Shown here: positions 33,405 to 45,145 of the stretch, in pieces
Layout of the letters: every line of letters begins with the position of its first letter
Position numbering within the stretch: position 1 is the stretch's first letter
Assembly: GCA_025331445.1 (NCBI GenBank)
Contig: JAIWNE010000114.1
Span: 43,861-107,860 of the forward strand
DNA length: 64,000 bases
Direction: 5' to 3'
Source of the DNA: Blakeslea trispora
Lineage: Eukaryota > Mucoromycota > Mucoromycetes > Mucorales > Choanephoraceae
Program-made: the position numbers and the translations under genes
Notes under the pieces: generated by a model
The model's input: only the letters and a program-made list of their open reading frames with translations
What the model was told of the DNA's origin: nothing
Databases searched by the model: none

Positions 33405-35581
33405 CTCGTATATTTTTAAAACTCCTATACGCCGTGGTGTGGATAGACTATCAGCAGGATTGATTTTTCCCGGAATATGTTAAACAGTAAAATCATATTC
33501 AAGTAGAATTGCAGCCCATTTTGATAGTTTCACGCTTGGTTTTTCAGATCTCAATATGTGATATAAGGCAGCACTATCAGTTCTCAGTATAAAGTGTCTT
33601 CCCAACAAGTAGTGTCTAAAATGAGTGACAACCCAAACAATGGCAAAGCCTTCCAAATGAACTGCAGCATAGTTGGCTTGGGTGACTGATACTGCCTTGG
33701 ACACGTATGAGATAACGAACTCACCCTGCTTCTTTCCATCCGGAGATTGAGATAGAATGGTCCCAAATCCTTTAGTAGAGGCATCTGTAGTCAATATTTG
33801 TATCATCTCTTTATCAGGGAATGCCAATACTGGAGGAGTCATCAAGATTTGTTTCAACGCCTGGAAACTTGCTTCCTGTTCCTCACACCATTTGAAATCT
33901 TGATTTTTTCGAGTCAACTTGCTCAAAGGTTGTGCGATTGCAGCATAGCCAATCACAAAACGTTGGTAATAATCTGTTGTGCCTAAGAATGATCTGATTT
34001 CATCAACAGTTCTAGGTGTCTTGAATTTGAGGATTTTCTCCATGTTACGTGAGTGTGGATAAATTCCTTGCGCAGAAATCTCATGGCCCAGATATTCAAC
34101 CTTGGTTTTTAAGAAGTGACTCTTGGTTAAGTTCAGACACAAATTGTTTTGGAGACACTTTTCCAATATCAGTTTACAGTGTTGGCGGTGTTCTTCGATG
34201 GTCTTAGAAAAGATTATTACATCATCAATAAAGACAAATACAAAGTGACCAATGTAGGGCGCTAATAACATATGCATCATCTTTTTAAAAGTACTACTGG
34301 CAGAGGTTAAACCAAAAGGCATAACATTGAATTTATAACAGCCATGTGAAGTGACAAAACCAGTGTACTCCTTTAAGTCTTCTTTCAATGGAACTTGCCA
34401 AAATCCGCTTGCACAATCAATAACGGAAAAGTATTTGTTGCCTCCTAAATGGTCGAGAAGATGATCGATAATAGGCAGTGCATAACCAGATTTGATTGTC
34501 ATTTTGTTGAGTCTGCGGTAATCAATTACTAATCTGAGTTTTCCATTGTTCTTTTTAACAAAAAAGCACGGACTGCACCATAACCCCTTAGAAGGTCTTA
34601 TGAGATCAAGCTCAAGCATCTTTTTGATTTCTTGTTTTAGAGTGTCTTCCTCATTTCAAGTGAGTCTGAAGGGCTTAGATCTTATAGGTACGGGATTTTC
34701 TTGATTAAGTGGAATCTCATGTTCCAAAAAGTCAACCAAACCGGGTCCACTGACCTCAACAAAGACATTCTCATACTGGATCAAGATTTGTTTTATTTCT
34801 TCATCATTAATGTGATCAAAAGTCAACAATTGTTCAAGTTCGATTTCCTCATCCAAAATATCTTGAGCATAAGTTTTGACTTCAGTAAGCTCAGATTTGT
34901 TCGCTTCCTGTTCCTCAGCAGGAATTTCAGTAAGAGTAACAGCATAGACTTCTGCCGTTTGATGACTTTGATAACGAGTTTCACGGTTTGATGTTCCTTG
35001 GAGTTCAATCATTTGTCCATTTTCAACAGGAATACAAATTGTGTCATCAGCGACGCGGATGCTAACCTTGTATTGCTTAAACCAGGTCATACCAATGATA
35101 CAGAAATCGGCATTTTTAAAAGATGTACCTTGCGGTTGTATCCAGAAGTGCTCGTTACGAATATGACCGGCAACATTAATGGGTACATTTGCAGTCACAC
35201 GGGCAGGATATCTGTGCTTCTTGTCATCGAAGGATACAGGTGTCATTTCTTCAGTGTGTGTGGGCTTGAGTTTTAATTTGTTAGCTAGTCCTTCACTAAT
35301 GACGCTGACACCAGCCTTTGTATCAAAGATACATTCGATAAGATGATCATTAACCAGAACGGGTGCACGCAGAGGAGCGCTGGCACGGACATTACTCATG
35401 TTGAGACCATAAGGACTTGTAGTAGTGGATACACTTTCAGAATCAGATTCTTCACTATCATATGAATCTTTTTTTTTTTTTTTAGAAAATTAATTTATTT
35501 TAAAATTAACAAATAGCCACACATCGCTGAGAGGTGGGGCGTGGATGTACTGAAAGCTAAAATCTAAGACAACAATTTAGT

Positions 35582-38500
35582 TTAAGAAGACAAGGAAAGA
35601 AAAGGATGGAGTGAGTGAAGATTATGGGTGGTAGTGATGGCAGAGCGAGCTATGAGGGATTTTCCACGGTTTAGAAGAGCTTCAGGCACTATAGGTGCTG
35701 CATCGAAATGTAGGCGCCAATATCCTACCCAAATTACCCAGTGAGTCGTAAATACCACAGTCAAAAGAGTATTGGTAGAAGAAGCAAGCGGAGGAGGTAT
35801 AGCCCTGAGATTCAAAATATCAACCACTTCGGTTGGGATGAAGTAATGATGTGGAAAGTAAGCAACAAGAATTTCTACCCATATACTCCAACGGACTGGG
35901 CACTCAGCGAGAAAATGATTATGTGTCCCTTCTTGACGACATAAGCTACAGAGGGATGAATCACGGGCACCTATTGCATGTAGCCAGTGAGCTGTAGGAA
36001 GAATTCGGCGAAACGTTCTTTAACCAAGTGTCCGAACTGGTAGATGAATCCTGAGATTCCAAAATTTTAAAAGCATACTAGAGGGTATTTGAGCCCGGCG
36101 ATCAGTAGCAGCAGTATAATTGTGTAATCTATAGGCTTTGGTTGTGAAGTCGTTCCACAGATGGTTTGTAATTACTTGGACACGGAGAGCATCTGAGGTT
36201 GGCTGGTAGGATGAAGCCGAAGGGTGGAAGTGAATCCATGTGTTTACTATGGGAAGGAAGTGTATAGAGGACTCTGCTACCACTTTGCGGTAGAGCCTGA
36301 AAAGGAGATAAGGGTGGCGTGCATATGTTCCTGGACGGCGGATAACCAGAGGTAGTGATCCAGATGTAGTATCCAAAAGGAGTGAAGCAGGCAGTGTCTT
36401 GTGACGATGCAGCCAATGGTCGACAGGAAGGTCTTCAAAAAACCTCCTAAGAGGCCACTGTAAAATTACAAGGAGAGGAACTTTATCGAAAGAGAATTTG
36501 ATCTTGAAGTGATCAAATGCCTTGTATAAAGAGTGGACAAAGGAGGTCGGGTGTTCTAAATCATGAGGGCGATGATCCGGCGAGTAAAAGGTAAATAAAG
36601 GTTCTTCAATGCAAGGCGACATTAACGCAAAGTGGTGTAGCATCATAACTTTGAGAGAAGAGGATTCCCTGCTAAATAGTGAGCGTAACCATTTCATTTG
36701 AAGTACTAGTGCCTGTATGCTTGGGTTAAGCAAGCCTAAACCACCCTCAGTTCGCGGTAGACAAAGCTGATCAAAGGAAGCACGAGGGGACTTGTTTTAC
36801 CACACAAATTGATAACATAACGACCTAGGTGTTTTTAGGGTGGTACTGTCCACAGGTAGCAATCGAAGCGAATACCATAGTTTAGAAAGCAGAAGGGTGT
36901 TCAAGATCGTTACTCTACTACGAATGGAAAGAGATCTTTGAGAGTAGACAGCCATACCCGAACGCAATGTTTCTACTAAGGCTTCCTGACATTTTTCTTC
37001 TGAGCTACCGTATAGGACATCTGAAATCCAAGATATCGGAAGGGATTAGGGGAGAATTTCGTGTAGTAAGTGGAGATTGAGTCCCTTTGGAATAGGGCTG
37101 TTCAATGTTGTTGCGGATTCTCGTTTAATGAAAACGTCTCTGTTTTATTCTGGTTGAAGCGAGCGTTGGAGACCGATGCATAGGCGTCTAAATGACCATT
37201 TAAACGACTGTAATCATCAGAATCTTGGATCAAAGCACAAATGTCGTCAGCATAAGCTATACATTTGACCTGTTGTTCACCGATAGGAGCAAGAGAGCGA
37301 TATCCGATGTAGCCTTGATCTTGTTGAATGGACAAAAGCAAAAGTTCCAACACTAAATTAAACAGTAATGGAGAGAGAGGGTCTCCCTGACGTAGGCCCC
37401 TGGTCTGATTGACCGCTCCCGTAAATTCTCCGTTAATGTTGATGTGTACTGAATTGTGGAAGAAAAGATTTTCTATGCAACGGATCAGTGTAGGGGGGAA
37501 CGAGTATTTATGCATCACCTGAATGAGATATTGAGAATACACTCGATCATAGGCCTTCTATTGGTCGAGTAGTAAGCCCACTCCCTCAGTTTGCTGTAAT
37601 CTAGACTGTTGCAAAATCAGGTGGAGCAATAATCCATTTCCACCAATAAATCGACCCCTCAGAAAGCCTGTTTGATAGCGATTGATTATTGTACTCATAA
37701 TCGGAGCCATTCGTTGAGTTAGAAGTCGGGTAAATGTCTTGCTGTCACAATTGATCAACGATATCGGTCGCCAATTCTTCAGGTCTGTGAGGTCACCCTT
37801 TTTCGGAAGGAGCCTGACACGAATGTCTTTCCAGGACTCTGGGAACACACCTTGGGAAAGCGCGTCATTATACACTTGCAATATGAGTGGGTGCAATATT
37901 GGCATTTCCAAAAGCATAGCCAAATATGTGGATCCGAGACCATCACTCTCAGGGCTGCTCTGCTTTGGACTGCGTTAGACCAGTGTCTGTAATTCATCAA
38001 TGGTAATCGCGTGCAGTAAACTCGCCATTTGATTGGGGTTACCGCTGCTAGGAAACTGAATCCAGTCTAGATATGCTGCGATGACAGTAGGTTCTACAAA
38101 GTCGGCGGTATAGAGCGTTTGATAAAATGCCTGAGCAATCTGATGCATTCTCTCTGGGTCAGTACTGACATTCTCCTCAGTGTGGATGGGGTCTCTAAAG
38201 CCCGCGATGTATTGCGCGACACTACGACGTTGATGAACCAGCTTCAGAAACGAAGCCAACTTTTCACCTCGCTCTCGCCAACGAATGTTGGCTTTGAGTG
38301 CGGCAATATCCGTCAGTTCCTGTTGAAGTTGTTGAATTTGTTTCATAAGCGGGGGAAGAACCGTAGCTCTAATGGCAGGAGGCGGTTTGCTTCGAAGAAT
38401 GCGATTCTCCCTCTTTTCCAGTTTCTTAAGGGTTTCGGTTCTCCAGCATGTGTGTTTAATACCATATTTTTTGGCTTAGTTACCTGTAGCCTCTTTGACC

Positions 38501-39392
38501 TGTTCCCACAGCAATTGAGGGGAGACAGCCTCAGGTGGATGACAAACAATTTTAGTTATCGTACGCTGTACTTTGTCTCGGAAAGCCTTGTGTCGAGTAT
38601 AAGCTGGGTTGGCCCGCCAAAGGCCTCCGCTTATCTTGGAGATACCCATTTGGATAGTAGCTGAGAGGATGGTGTGGTCCGACCAAGAGGGTGCTAAATG
38701 AGTAATTGAGCTTGCTATCTGGCTTTGGTGTAAAGTTGTGCCAGCGTATATATAGTCGATAACTGAGTGAACTGTCGAATTCGGTCCCCTGGTACTTTGA
38801 AATGTAGGTACATCCTGCAATTTGTTAAGACACATACAGTTAAAAAATTAGTATCTAGTAATGTTTGCCATTTCAGAGAAGTCTCTCTGTTTAGTGTCGA
38901 TGAACGTAGATGAGAATAGTTGAAATCCCCTAGGATTATAAGGTTGTCGAACGGTATTGTTGTGCGTAAGTGTTGTAGCATCGTTGCTAATTTGGAGTAG
39001 AATTCCCTTCTTTCTGATGAAGGACTTACCGGAGCGTAAATATTCAGTATATAAAAGGGATCATAAAATTTATGTGGATGTGATATTTTTCATAGTTGAA
39101 AGCGAGGGGAAATGAAATGAGCGGATGTGTCGACAACGTCGATATAAAAATTCAATGAAAAGGAGACAATCCCCACATGTGGAGTCCAGAAGGAGTGAGT
39201 AGGTTGTAGTCGAATGTTTAGATTGTCGATCGTGGCTGGTGTGGAAGCGTGAGTTTCCTGAAAGCATAAAATGGAGAAATCTTGTAATCTTTAAAAGCGT
39301 AAATATGAGGAAGGAGTGGAGTTGTTAGTAGTTTTCACCAAGCCATTGGCATTGAGTGAAGCTAATTTGCATAAAATTTGTTTAGGCTGCAT
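35582..39392 (-). pseudogene. LINE ORF2: endonuclease and reverse transcriptase
   Basis: It starts at ATG 39392 (MQPKQILCKLASLNANGL). APE endonuclease motifs follow: CFQETHAS, HVGIVSFS, LNIYAPVSPSSERREFY and LIILGDFNYSH. Reverse transcriptase spans about 38350-37100 with LPKKGDLTDLKNWRPISL, QTGFLRGRFIGGN, LRQGDPLSPLLFNLVLE and the catalytic AYADDICAL. The C-terminal CCHC (CSLCRQEGTHNHFLAEC) lies at about 35905-35965. Several stops and frameshifts (for example near 38830, 38460, 37977 and 37557) break the frame. It would copy its RNA at a nicked target site. The enzyme is dead. Confidence 0.88.
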
Positions 39393-39400
39393 AAGAATAC

Positions 39401-40780
39401 TTATTGACGGTTCTCACCCGCCTCCGGATGAGCTGTCTGAGTAGGTCCATTGGAGTAGATATCATTGATTGTGCGATGCAGAGACTCTAACTCTCTGCGT
39501 TCTTCATCATTCACGATCTCTTGTGAGTTTGTGTTGAGGCTTGTTGTCAAGGGGGCCGAGGTTCGGATAGTCTCCAGTTCCACTTTTTGGTCCTGAAGGA
39601 GGTTTTCATATTCCTGTTGATCTATCTGAGGTTCTTCTAGACCTTCCATCTCGGATCCTGTATCAGAGTTGTCGGCCGAGTTAGCATCTGACATATGAAA
39701 ATCTGAATCGCTGGAGTCGTCCTCATCATTAGCTTCAGCTCCGTTGTTTACGGGAATCTCCACGATCGAATTCTGAGCTTCTGATCGAATTGGCATAACA
39801 GGTGTATCTGGGTTTACCGTAGATGTCTTGGAGGATGGTGTCGGAGCAAACTGTGATTTCATGGCCTCATTGGAGATCGGTTTAGAGGCAGATCCGGAAG
39901 CTCCTTTCCTACGTTTGTTCTGAACCGTAGCCACCTTTCTGGGACACTCGAAAGAGCGGTGACCCAGTTGTTGACAGCTGTAGCAAATTATACGGGCCTT
40001 AGACTTTTCGCACTCAAACTTTGTGTGGCCTGTTTGATGACAGTATCGGCACCACGTTGGCATGTTGCTCCAGGTACAGTGAAAAATCTGGTCCTTGGAT
40101 TCACATCAATTGACTGTGTGAGACAGTTCATGATACTCAGTAGACTTTCGATCTCTACCGATGACAGCATAATCGGAACCCATAAACACTCCCAGTTTGG
40201 GTTCAGTTACAATACCTACATCTATAACTTCCCCAAAGGGGGCAAGGCTGGTCTTGAGACCAGCACCAATCTCGTCAGGGTGGTCAAAAGGAAGGTGAGA
40301 GAGGTTGACAGTAGTGATGGTGTAGTCTCCTGTGACTGCTGTGCATGGAAAAACTTTCAGATTCTTCTTTGTAAACACTACTTCGTTTTGTTTGATGTCG
40401 TTGACATCGTCCTTTGGGCGAACGTACAGTTCAAGATATCTACGTTTGCCTTCGCTGAGAAACTGGCACCCGAAGATCTTAGGGTGTTGTTGTATGACGA
40501 TTTCGAGACTTTGGAAATCAGTGTAAGCGTCCTTGATCTCCGAGAGATCAAGGAGGAGAGCACCAGGCGATTTGGCTTCTCGATAGATTCTCGATTGGAA
40601 GGTATGAAGCCGATCAGGTGCATCTTGATCGGGCAACTTGAGGTCCTGATGGACTAATGAGACTTTCGTCTTTGCAGCTACTGCCTGAGCGTATGAAAGT
40701 TTGGGTTTGGTGCCTTTAGGTGGCGAAGTTGATTCCAACTCCGCTCGCAAGGAAAAGTGTTGGTTATCGGAAAGAGCCAT
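39401..40780 (-). pseudogene. LINE ORF1: nucleic-acid-binding protein with two zinc knuckles
   Basis: It begins MALSDNQHFSLRAELES at 40780. The first part stays open to about 40106, then the frame shifts. A further shift precedes the knuckles CRYCHQTGHTKFEC and CYSCQQLGHRSFEC near 40050-39960. The C-terminal part is acidic (DDSSDSDFHMSDANSAD) and the stop at 39401 lies next to the ORF2 start. It would coat the element RNA. At least two frame breaks make it a pseudogene. Confidence 0.85.
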
Positions 40781-41587
40781 GATCATATGAATCTTCGTCA
40801 GAAGCAAATTCAGAATCATCGGAGTTTGAGTCCGTAGTCCAATCTTGAAGGAAAATTTCTTTTTCTTGAGAATTCCCTCTTCTTTCTTCAGTTTCGCTAC
40901 CGTCTTCAGCAAGTGTACTCCAGTGCGCCATGCCTTCAGTAGCGTTGACTTCCATGGGAGTAGCAGATGAACCGGGTTCAACAATGAGATTCAGGGCAGC
41001 TTTCTTTTTCTTCGTAGCTCTCATTCTACGTACAGCAGCCATGATATCGCTTTGAGCTTCACGATCAAGAATAAGCCAGTCGAGCATAGATAGGCCTGAG
41101 TCTGCGTCAGAAAGAGCTGTTAATACCTTTCTTGCTGTCTTTTGCAATCTTGCATAACGAACGGCTTTCTTCTTTCTTGGCTTAGCTGGAGCTTTACCCT
41201 TTTTGTTTTTTTGAGAAGATTGACCAGTCTGCCCAACTCGAGGAATAAGAGCATCAGTAGGATTATTACTTGGACCAGCACGATTCAGATAGTTTGCCAA
41301 GTATTGCATGTTTGGATCAGCTTGGTTGTTGTTTATCACAGGTGCAGTAGCTTGAGGAGGAGCTTGCAAACCTTGACCTTGAGATGGCTTATGAGGATAC
41401 GTATTCTCGTTATTAAGTACAGGTATTTGATTTCCTTGAGACACAATGTTGGATGGACCGCTTTCAACACGTCTCTTCTTCTGTGCAGTATTGAGGATTG
41501 GCATGGTAGCTTTAGCGTCGATATAGTTTACTTGTGTTGTTTGTGAGGGATTTATATGGGAATGCACGTCAGAACCCTCTGGTCTTA

Positions 41588-42535
41588 CTAACGTGCTCTG
41601 TCTTTTCCCGAATCTCTGACAGCACCTTCTTGCATATCGCGCTTGTACTTTGGACAGTCTACCTTACGATGACCTTCTTCTTTACAATAGAAACAGGCCC
41701 ATGGCTTCTTAACAGAGTTATTTGATTGTTTGATGGCACCATTAAAGAATGATTTGTTGGTAGCTTGTAGAAGGCTAACCTTCATGTCACGGAATTCTCG
41801 AATTAATTCACTCATTGGATCAGTTTGAGCGGATTGGGGTAAGGACAAGACTTCATCAGCGGTTAAATGTTCAGCAAAAGGATTATAGCTGGCTTCACTA
41901 TTCTTTCCAATCACCTTGGGTGTGGGAACAATACCCTTCAACTGATACTTTTTCAGGAACTTTTCGGCCTTGATTGCCTTCTTGATGATGTCCAACAAGC
42001 CGGTTTCTTCTTCAATCTCGCCTCTTTCAACCTCAGGAGCGATATTGGGTTTGATGGCCTTTAGCAAAGTTCTCTTAATCATAATTTCATCCTTAACACC
42101 GACCAATTGATAGAGTTCTCTCAGACGGATTTCGATGTCTTCCACAGTTTCATCAGGTCTTTGTCTCATAGAGTTGATTTCATCCCACCATATTTCCTTG
42201 CTACCGCTACAGTACTTGGTCATGAAAGAGGTCTTGAAATCTTCCCAAGTGAGCCTATCAGGATCAGGATGAGTGATATTAAACCAACAGCTGGCTTGGT
42301 CAACCAAATGATCAACAGCAATAAGTAAGATATTCTTGTCATCCAATTGGCCAAAAGCCTTGAAACGTTCAATCTTTTTAATCCAGGTCAATGGATTATT
42401 TTTGCGGATATCTCCAGAGAAATCTGTCGGATCACTCATGAACTTCATCAAATATGGAGTGACATTCGCATTGATATTCGTATTGAAAACCTGTTCTTGA
42501 GTACGAGATTTGCCTTTATCGTTTGAATCAGACAT
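41588..42535 (-). CDS. Gag of the minus-strand Ty3/gypsy element
   Basis: An open frame of 315 codons starting MSDSNDKGKSRTQEQ; this ATG is preferred over the upstream in-frame one at 42625. The capsid-like retrotransposon Gag region shows LTWIKKIERFKAFGQLDD, ASCWFNITHPD and TWEDFKTSFMTKYC. It ends in a zinc knuckle, CFYCKEEGHRKVDC. The frame is intact, with a stop at 41588, and pol begins upstream of it in another frame, so pol expression would need frameshifting or reinitiation. It is the best-preserved part of this element. Confidence 0.9.
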   Translation of the reverse strand: MSDSNDKGKSRTQEQVFNTNINANVTPYLMKFMSDPTDFSGDIRKNNPLTWIKKIERFKAFGQLDDKNILLIAVDHLVDQASCWFNITHPDPDRLTWEDFKTSFMTKYCSGSKEIWWDEINSMRQRPDETVEDIEIRLRELYQLVGVKDEIMIKRTLLKAIKPNIAPEVERGEIEEETGLLDIIKKAIKAEKFLKKYQLKGIVPTPKVIGKNSEASYNPFAEHLTADEVLSLPQSAQTDPMSELIREFRDMKVSLLQATNKSFFNGAIKQSNNSVKKPWACFYCKEEGHRKVDCPKYKRDMQEGAVRDSGKDRAR

Positions 42536-42638
42536 TTTGCTTTTTATGAGTTTCGTTTTGTCGATGTTTGTAGATGTGTAATAGGACTGAATAAGTTGTA
42601 AGATGTGTTTCAGAATACCAGGCAATTAATTTTTCTCC

Positions 42639-42653
42639 ACTTTAGCCGCACCA
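42639..42653 (-). other. Candidate primer-binding site of the minus-strand Ty3 element
   Basis: On the minus strand the sequence reads TGGTGCGGCTAAAG, starting with TGG, which would pair with the CCA end of a tRNA. It lies about 100 bases upstream of the gag ATG, where the site is expected. The priming tRNA was not identified. Confidence 0.5.
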
Positions 42654-42668
42654 AAAATTGTCAAAGTA

Positions 42669-44009
42669 CAGTCACACACAAAAAGATGCGTTAGGAAATA
42701 ATTTTTTTGAAATGCCGAAAAACATACTGTATCATGCAATAAACATAGTAAGCCCAAGAAGGGCTCTTGTTTTCTCAAATTCAACAGAAATGTAGCTCAA
42801 GTCATAAGGTTAAAGAATTAAGACAAAAATTTTTTTTTAATACTTGGTTGGACCACCATTGGCATCGATAACTGCCTGACAGCGATCCTTCATGCTTTCG
42901 ACCAAACGTATTGCAAGGTCAACGCTGATCTGCCCCAAGCTTCTTTCAGAGCCGACCCCAATTGCTCAGCATTGTTTACGTCTGGCCTCTTTTCTTCAAT
43001 GAGCTTATCCAATGAGCTCCAGATATGCTGAATTGGGTTGAGATCAGGACTTTGTGGTGACCAGAAATCAAATCGAGGGATTTGATGTGTGTTTTTCCAC
43101 CACGTTGCATACGTACCTGTATGGCATGTAGCGCCGTCTTCTTGCAATATAAAGTCCTAATCCTCCTTCTCGCTCAGCTCAAATAACCATGGCAGGAGGT
43201 TGTTAGCAAGGATGTTGACATAAACATCCTGATTTACAGAGCTATCGCATATGACCAAAGGCCCGAAACCGCCAGCCCAAAAACAGCCCCGAATCTTTAC
43301 ACTTCCTTTGCCCCACTTTGTTGTAGGCACAATATGTTGCTCTTGGTACGTTTCACCGAGCTTTTGGAGCACTCTGGCTCCTCCACGACAACCTTCCACA
43401 ATGAACCGTGACTCATCGGACCACACAACACGTCTCCAACTCTTTAATGGCCAATCGACCCTTTCTTTGGCCCATCGAAGTCGTTCAAGCCTGTTTGCTT
43501 CAGACAGCTTTGGCTTATGAGCTGCGAAGTACGATGCAAAGCCCATATCTTTCAGGTAGCTTATGGGAGTGTTTCTGTGAATGTTGACCTGAATCAATAT
43601 GAGCTCGGAAATTATTTGGTTGTAAGAAGCAAAAGGATATCGTCTTACAATCAACTCAAGATGGTTCAAATCTCTTTCGGATATGACTTTGGGTCGTCCA
43701 GGTGATTTGTTTTGCATTGGTGACCCAGTGTTCTTGATTTTGTTAAAACTCTTTGAACACTGGTGCTAGCTACACCAACCGTGTCATCTATCTTGGCATA
43801 AGAAAAATTTGCTTCCTTAAGCCAATAAATGCCTCACAATACTTTTAATCAAGATTTTTATTAGGCTTACGATCTTCGCTAACTGGTTTAGAGCTTGAAG
43901 TTTTGGGTTTGTTAAGAGGCATATTGAGTTTTATAAGGAAAAGTAGATAAAGAATGTACAAAAATTTAATCAGAATTTCTGCCCAACGCATCTTTTTTGT
44001 GTGTGACTG
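42669..44009 (-). mobile_element. Tc1/mariner element 2
   Basis: Terminal inverted repeats begin CAGTCACACACAAAAAGATG and recur as the complement at the right end, about 26 bases. TA is duplicated at 42667-42668 and 44010-44011. The 1,341-bp element lies in what should be the LTR of the minus-strand Ty3 element. Its terminal repeat shares the CAGTC start with Tc1 element 1 but otherwise differs, so it is a separate family. Confidence 0.93.
42890..43921 (-). pseudogene. Tc1 transposase 2 (stops, frameshift and catalytic substitution)
   Basis: The N-terminal part starts at ATG 43921 (MPLNKPKTSSSKPVSEDRK) and is broken by a TAA and a frame shift in the helix-turn-helix region. From 43717 the frame is open: KSPGRPKVISERD, catalytic D in VVWSDESRFI, then a TAG after SEKED at 43154-43156. 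It continues in frame with the second D in LQEDGATCHTG. The third catalytic position reads DLNPIQHIW, where Tc1 enzymes have DLNPIEHIW, so glutamate is replaced by glutamine. Either lesion is enough to inactivate it. Confidence 0.9.
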
Positions 44010-44011
44010 TA

Positions 44012-44932
44012 TAATGTTGATTATTCAGTCGTAAGTGAAGGTGTTCTTTATTGTGTACGGGTGTGATATCAGAGGTGTCTTTTATCAGCAACACAGAGGC
44101 CTAATAACTTCTGTTTAACATAAAGACAATTCATAAGCATTTTGAAGTACTTACAAATTTCGTACAATGGTAGAATAATAAAAAAACAGTAAAAATGTAG
44201 AAAGTATAAGAGAATCAAAGTAAAGATAACTAAAAATACACAACTAAATTAACAATTGTTTCACAACTAAGCATCTATCTCAATAACTACCAAAGTCCTT
44301 CCAGGAGCAACCAGTTATGTAGATCAAGCAGTAAGCCAAAAGTTCTTGAGTTGTCTTCCAATTTTCAATTTCTTGATTCTTTTTTCTTTTCTTGTCACCA
44401 GAATATCTCAAATTTCTTCTTTAAACCAAGAGTAACCAATTTGATACAATATTCTTACAGTAACCAACTTGCTTTCAAGCGACAGATGTTTTTTATAAAA
44501 GAAAAATGAAAATATAAGAGAATAATTGATAATATATTGATCTGATGTGATAGTGTGGTGATAATCCGTGGATATGATGATAATGATTCTTTATTCAAAT
44601 AAAATATATGGGTTATTTATACTATTTCTTTTGCTATGAGAATATTTTGCTGTTTTCGTTTGTAAATATCTTTCGATAAAATTTGCAATGTGAGAGTAAT
44701 GGGTCAAGTAGGAACGTTTTCGTATTGTCTTGATGATTTTGATGGCATGTTGAAAATTCGGTAAAAGTTGACATTTGGCTAGGGGACTTTGAAAATGTGA
44801 GAAAAACCATTTTGAGTAGTAGGCGGTGGTCCTGGTGGCCCCTTCATTGTGTACCTTCAAAAATTGAAGATAATATGGCAAGATAATTTAATAGACCACT
44901 CTAGTAAAAGGAGTTCCACGTGACTTCAGACC
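44012..44932. other. Spacer, probably including LTR remnant
   Basis: Between Tc1 element 2 and CACTA C. By position the left part should be the remainder of the LTR interrupted by the Tc1. The other LTR copy is missing, so the outer boundary cannot be set by comparison. No ORF or RNA gene is supported. Confidence 0.4.
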
Positions 44933-44974
44933 CACTCTAATCAATTTGGTGAGTATGAGATGTTGGTTAGACGT

Positions 44975-45145
44975 AGGTGAGACGGTCTCATCACCGTCTC
45001 ATTCACACTGTGTAAAAAAAACAAACGCCCGTCTAATACAAAATGTGGATGAGACGTTCTCATCACGTCTCATTCACAGTGTGTGTCATATAAAAGCTAC
45101 CGTCTCATCCTCATTCTCTTCTTGTGGATGAGACGTCTCATACCT
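44975..45145. repeat. Subterminal GAGACG repeats of element C
   Basis: Short palindromic words, gtgagacggtctcatcac, gtctcattcac, gatgagacgttctcatcac and gatgagacgtctcat, alternate in both orientations over 170 bases. They occupy the place of the GTCCATTGCA array in element A. They are probably binding sites for the companion protein or transposase of this family. Confidence 0.75.

Larger units (their letters stand above)
35471..40781 (-). mobile_element. Non-LTR retrotransposon (LINE) inserted in Ty3/gypsy pol
   Basis: The 14-mer atcatatgaatctt flanks the element at 35457-35470 and 40782-40795, a typical LINE target duplication. The minus-strand 3' end has a 13-base A tail (T run at 35471-35483). 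The 5' end begins one base before the first ATG of ORF1 (40780), so it may be slightly 5'-truncated. ORF1 has zinc knuckles and ORF2 has an APE-type endonuclease, reverse transcriptase and C-terminal CCHC. The order fits fungal Tad/L1-like elements. The length is 5,311 bp. Confidence 0.92.
33480..41567 (-). pseudogene. Pol of the minus-strand Ty3/gypsy element (split by LINE)
   Basis: The frame starts near 41567 with a basic linker (KNKKGKAPAKPRKKK), a block MLDWLILDREAQSDI and an acidic tail, and stops at the LINE (40782). Beyond it (35456 down) the same acidic tail resumes (SYDSEESDSES). The protease follows, with active-site Asp in IFDTKAGVSV, where the usual DTGA is DTKA. One in-frame TGA at 34656 precedes the reverse transcriptase (LRLVIDYRRLN, MPFGLTSAS, catalytic VFIDDVIIFS) and RNase H (TTDASTKGFG), ending at a TAA at 33480. 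Remnants of the next block (HIPGKNQS) follow with stops. Integrase is absent. The conserved frame on both sides of the LINE shows the LINE landed in an otherwise nearly open gene. Confidence 0.9.
33405..42668 (-). mobile_element. Minus-strand Ty3/gypsy retrotransposon, truncated and interrupted
   Basis: Reading from right to left there is a primer-binding-site candidate (42639-42653), a gag ORF (42535-41588), then a pol frame with linker, protease, reverse transcriptase and RNase H. That frame decays at about 33405. No integrase and no left-hand LTR are present, so the 3' half is lost. A LINE occupies 35471-40781. The right LTR should begin just right of the primer site but is cut by the Tc1 element at 42669. 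Its outer end within 44012-44900 could not be defined. Confidence 0.85.

Noticed and set aside
36020..36733. 237-codon minus-strand ORF as an independent gene
   Set aside because: It lies between the reverse transcriptase and the CCHC knuckle of the LINE and is part of broken ORF2.
39959..40657. 232-codon plus-strand ORF
   Set aside because: Antisense shadow of LINE ORF1, which has recognisable zinc knuckles on the other strand.
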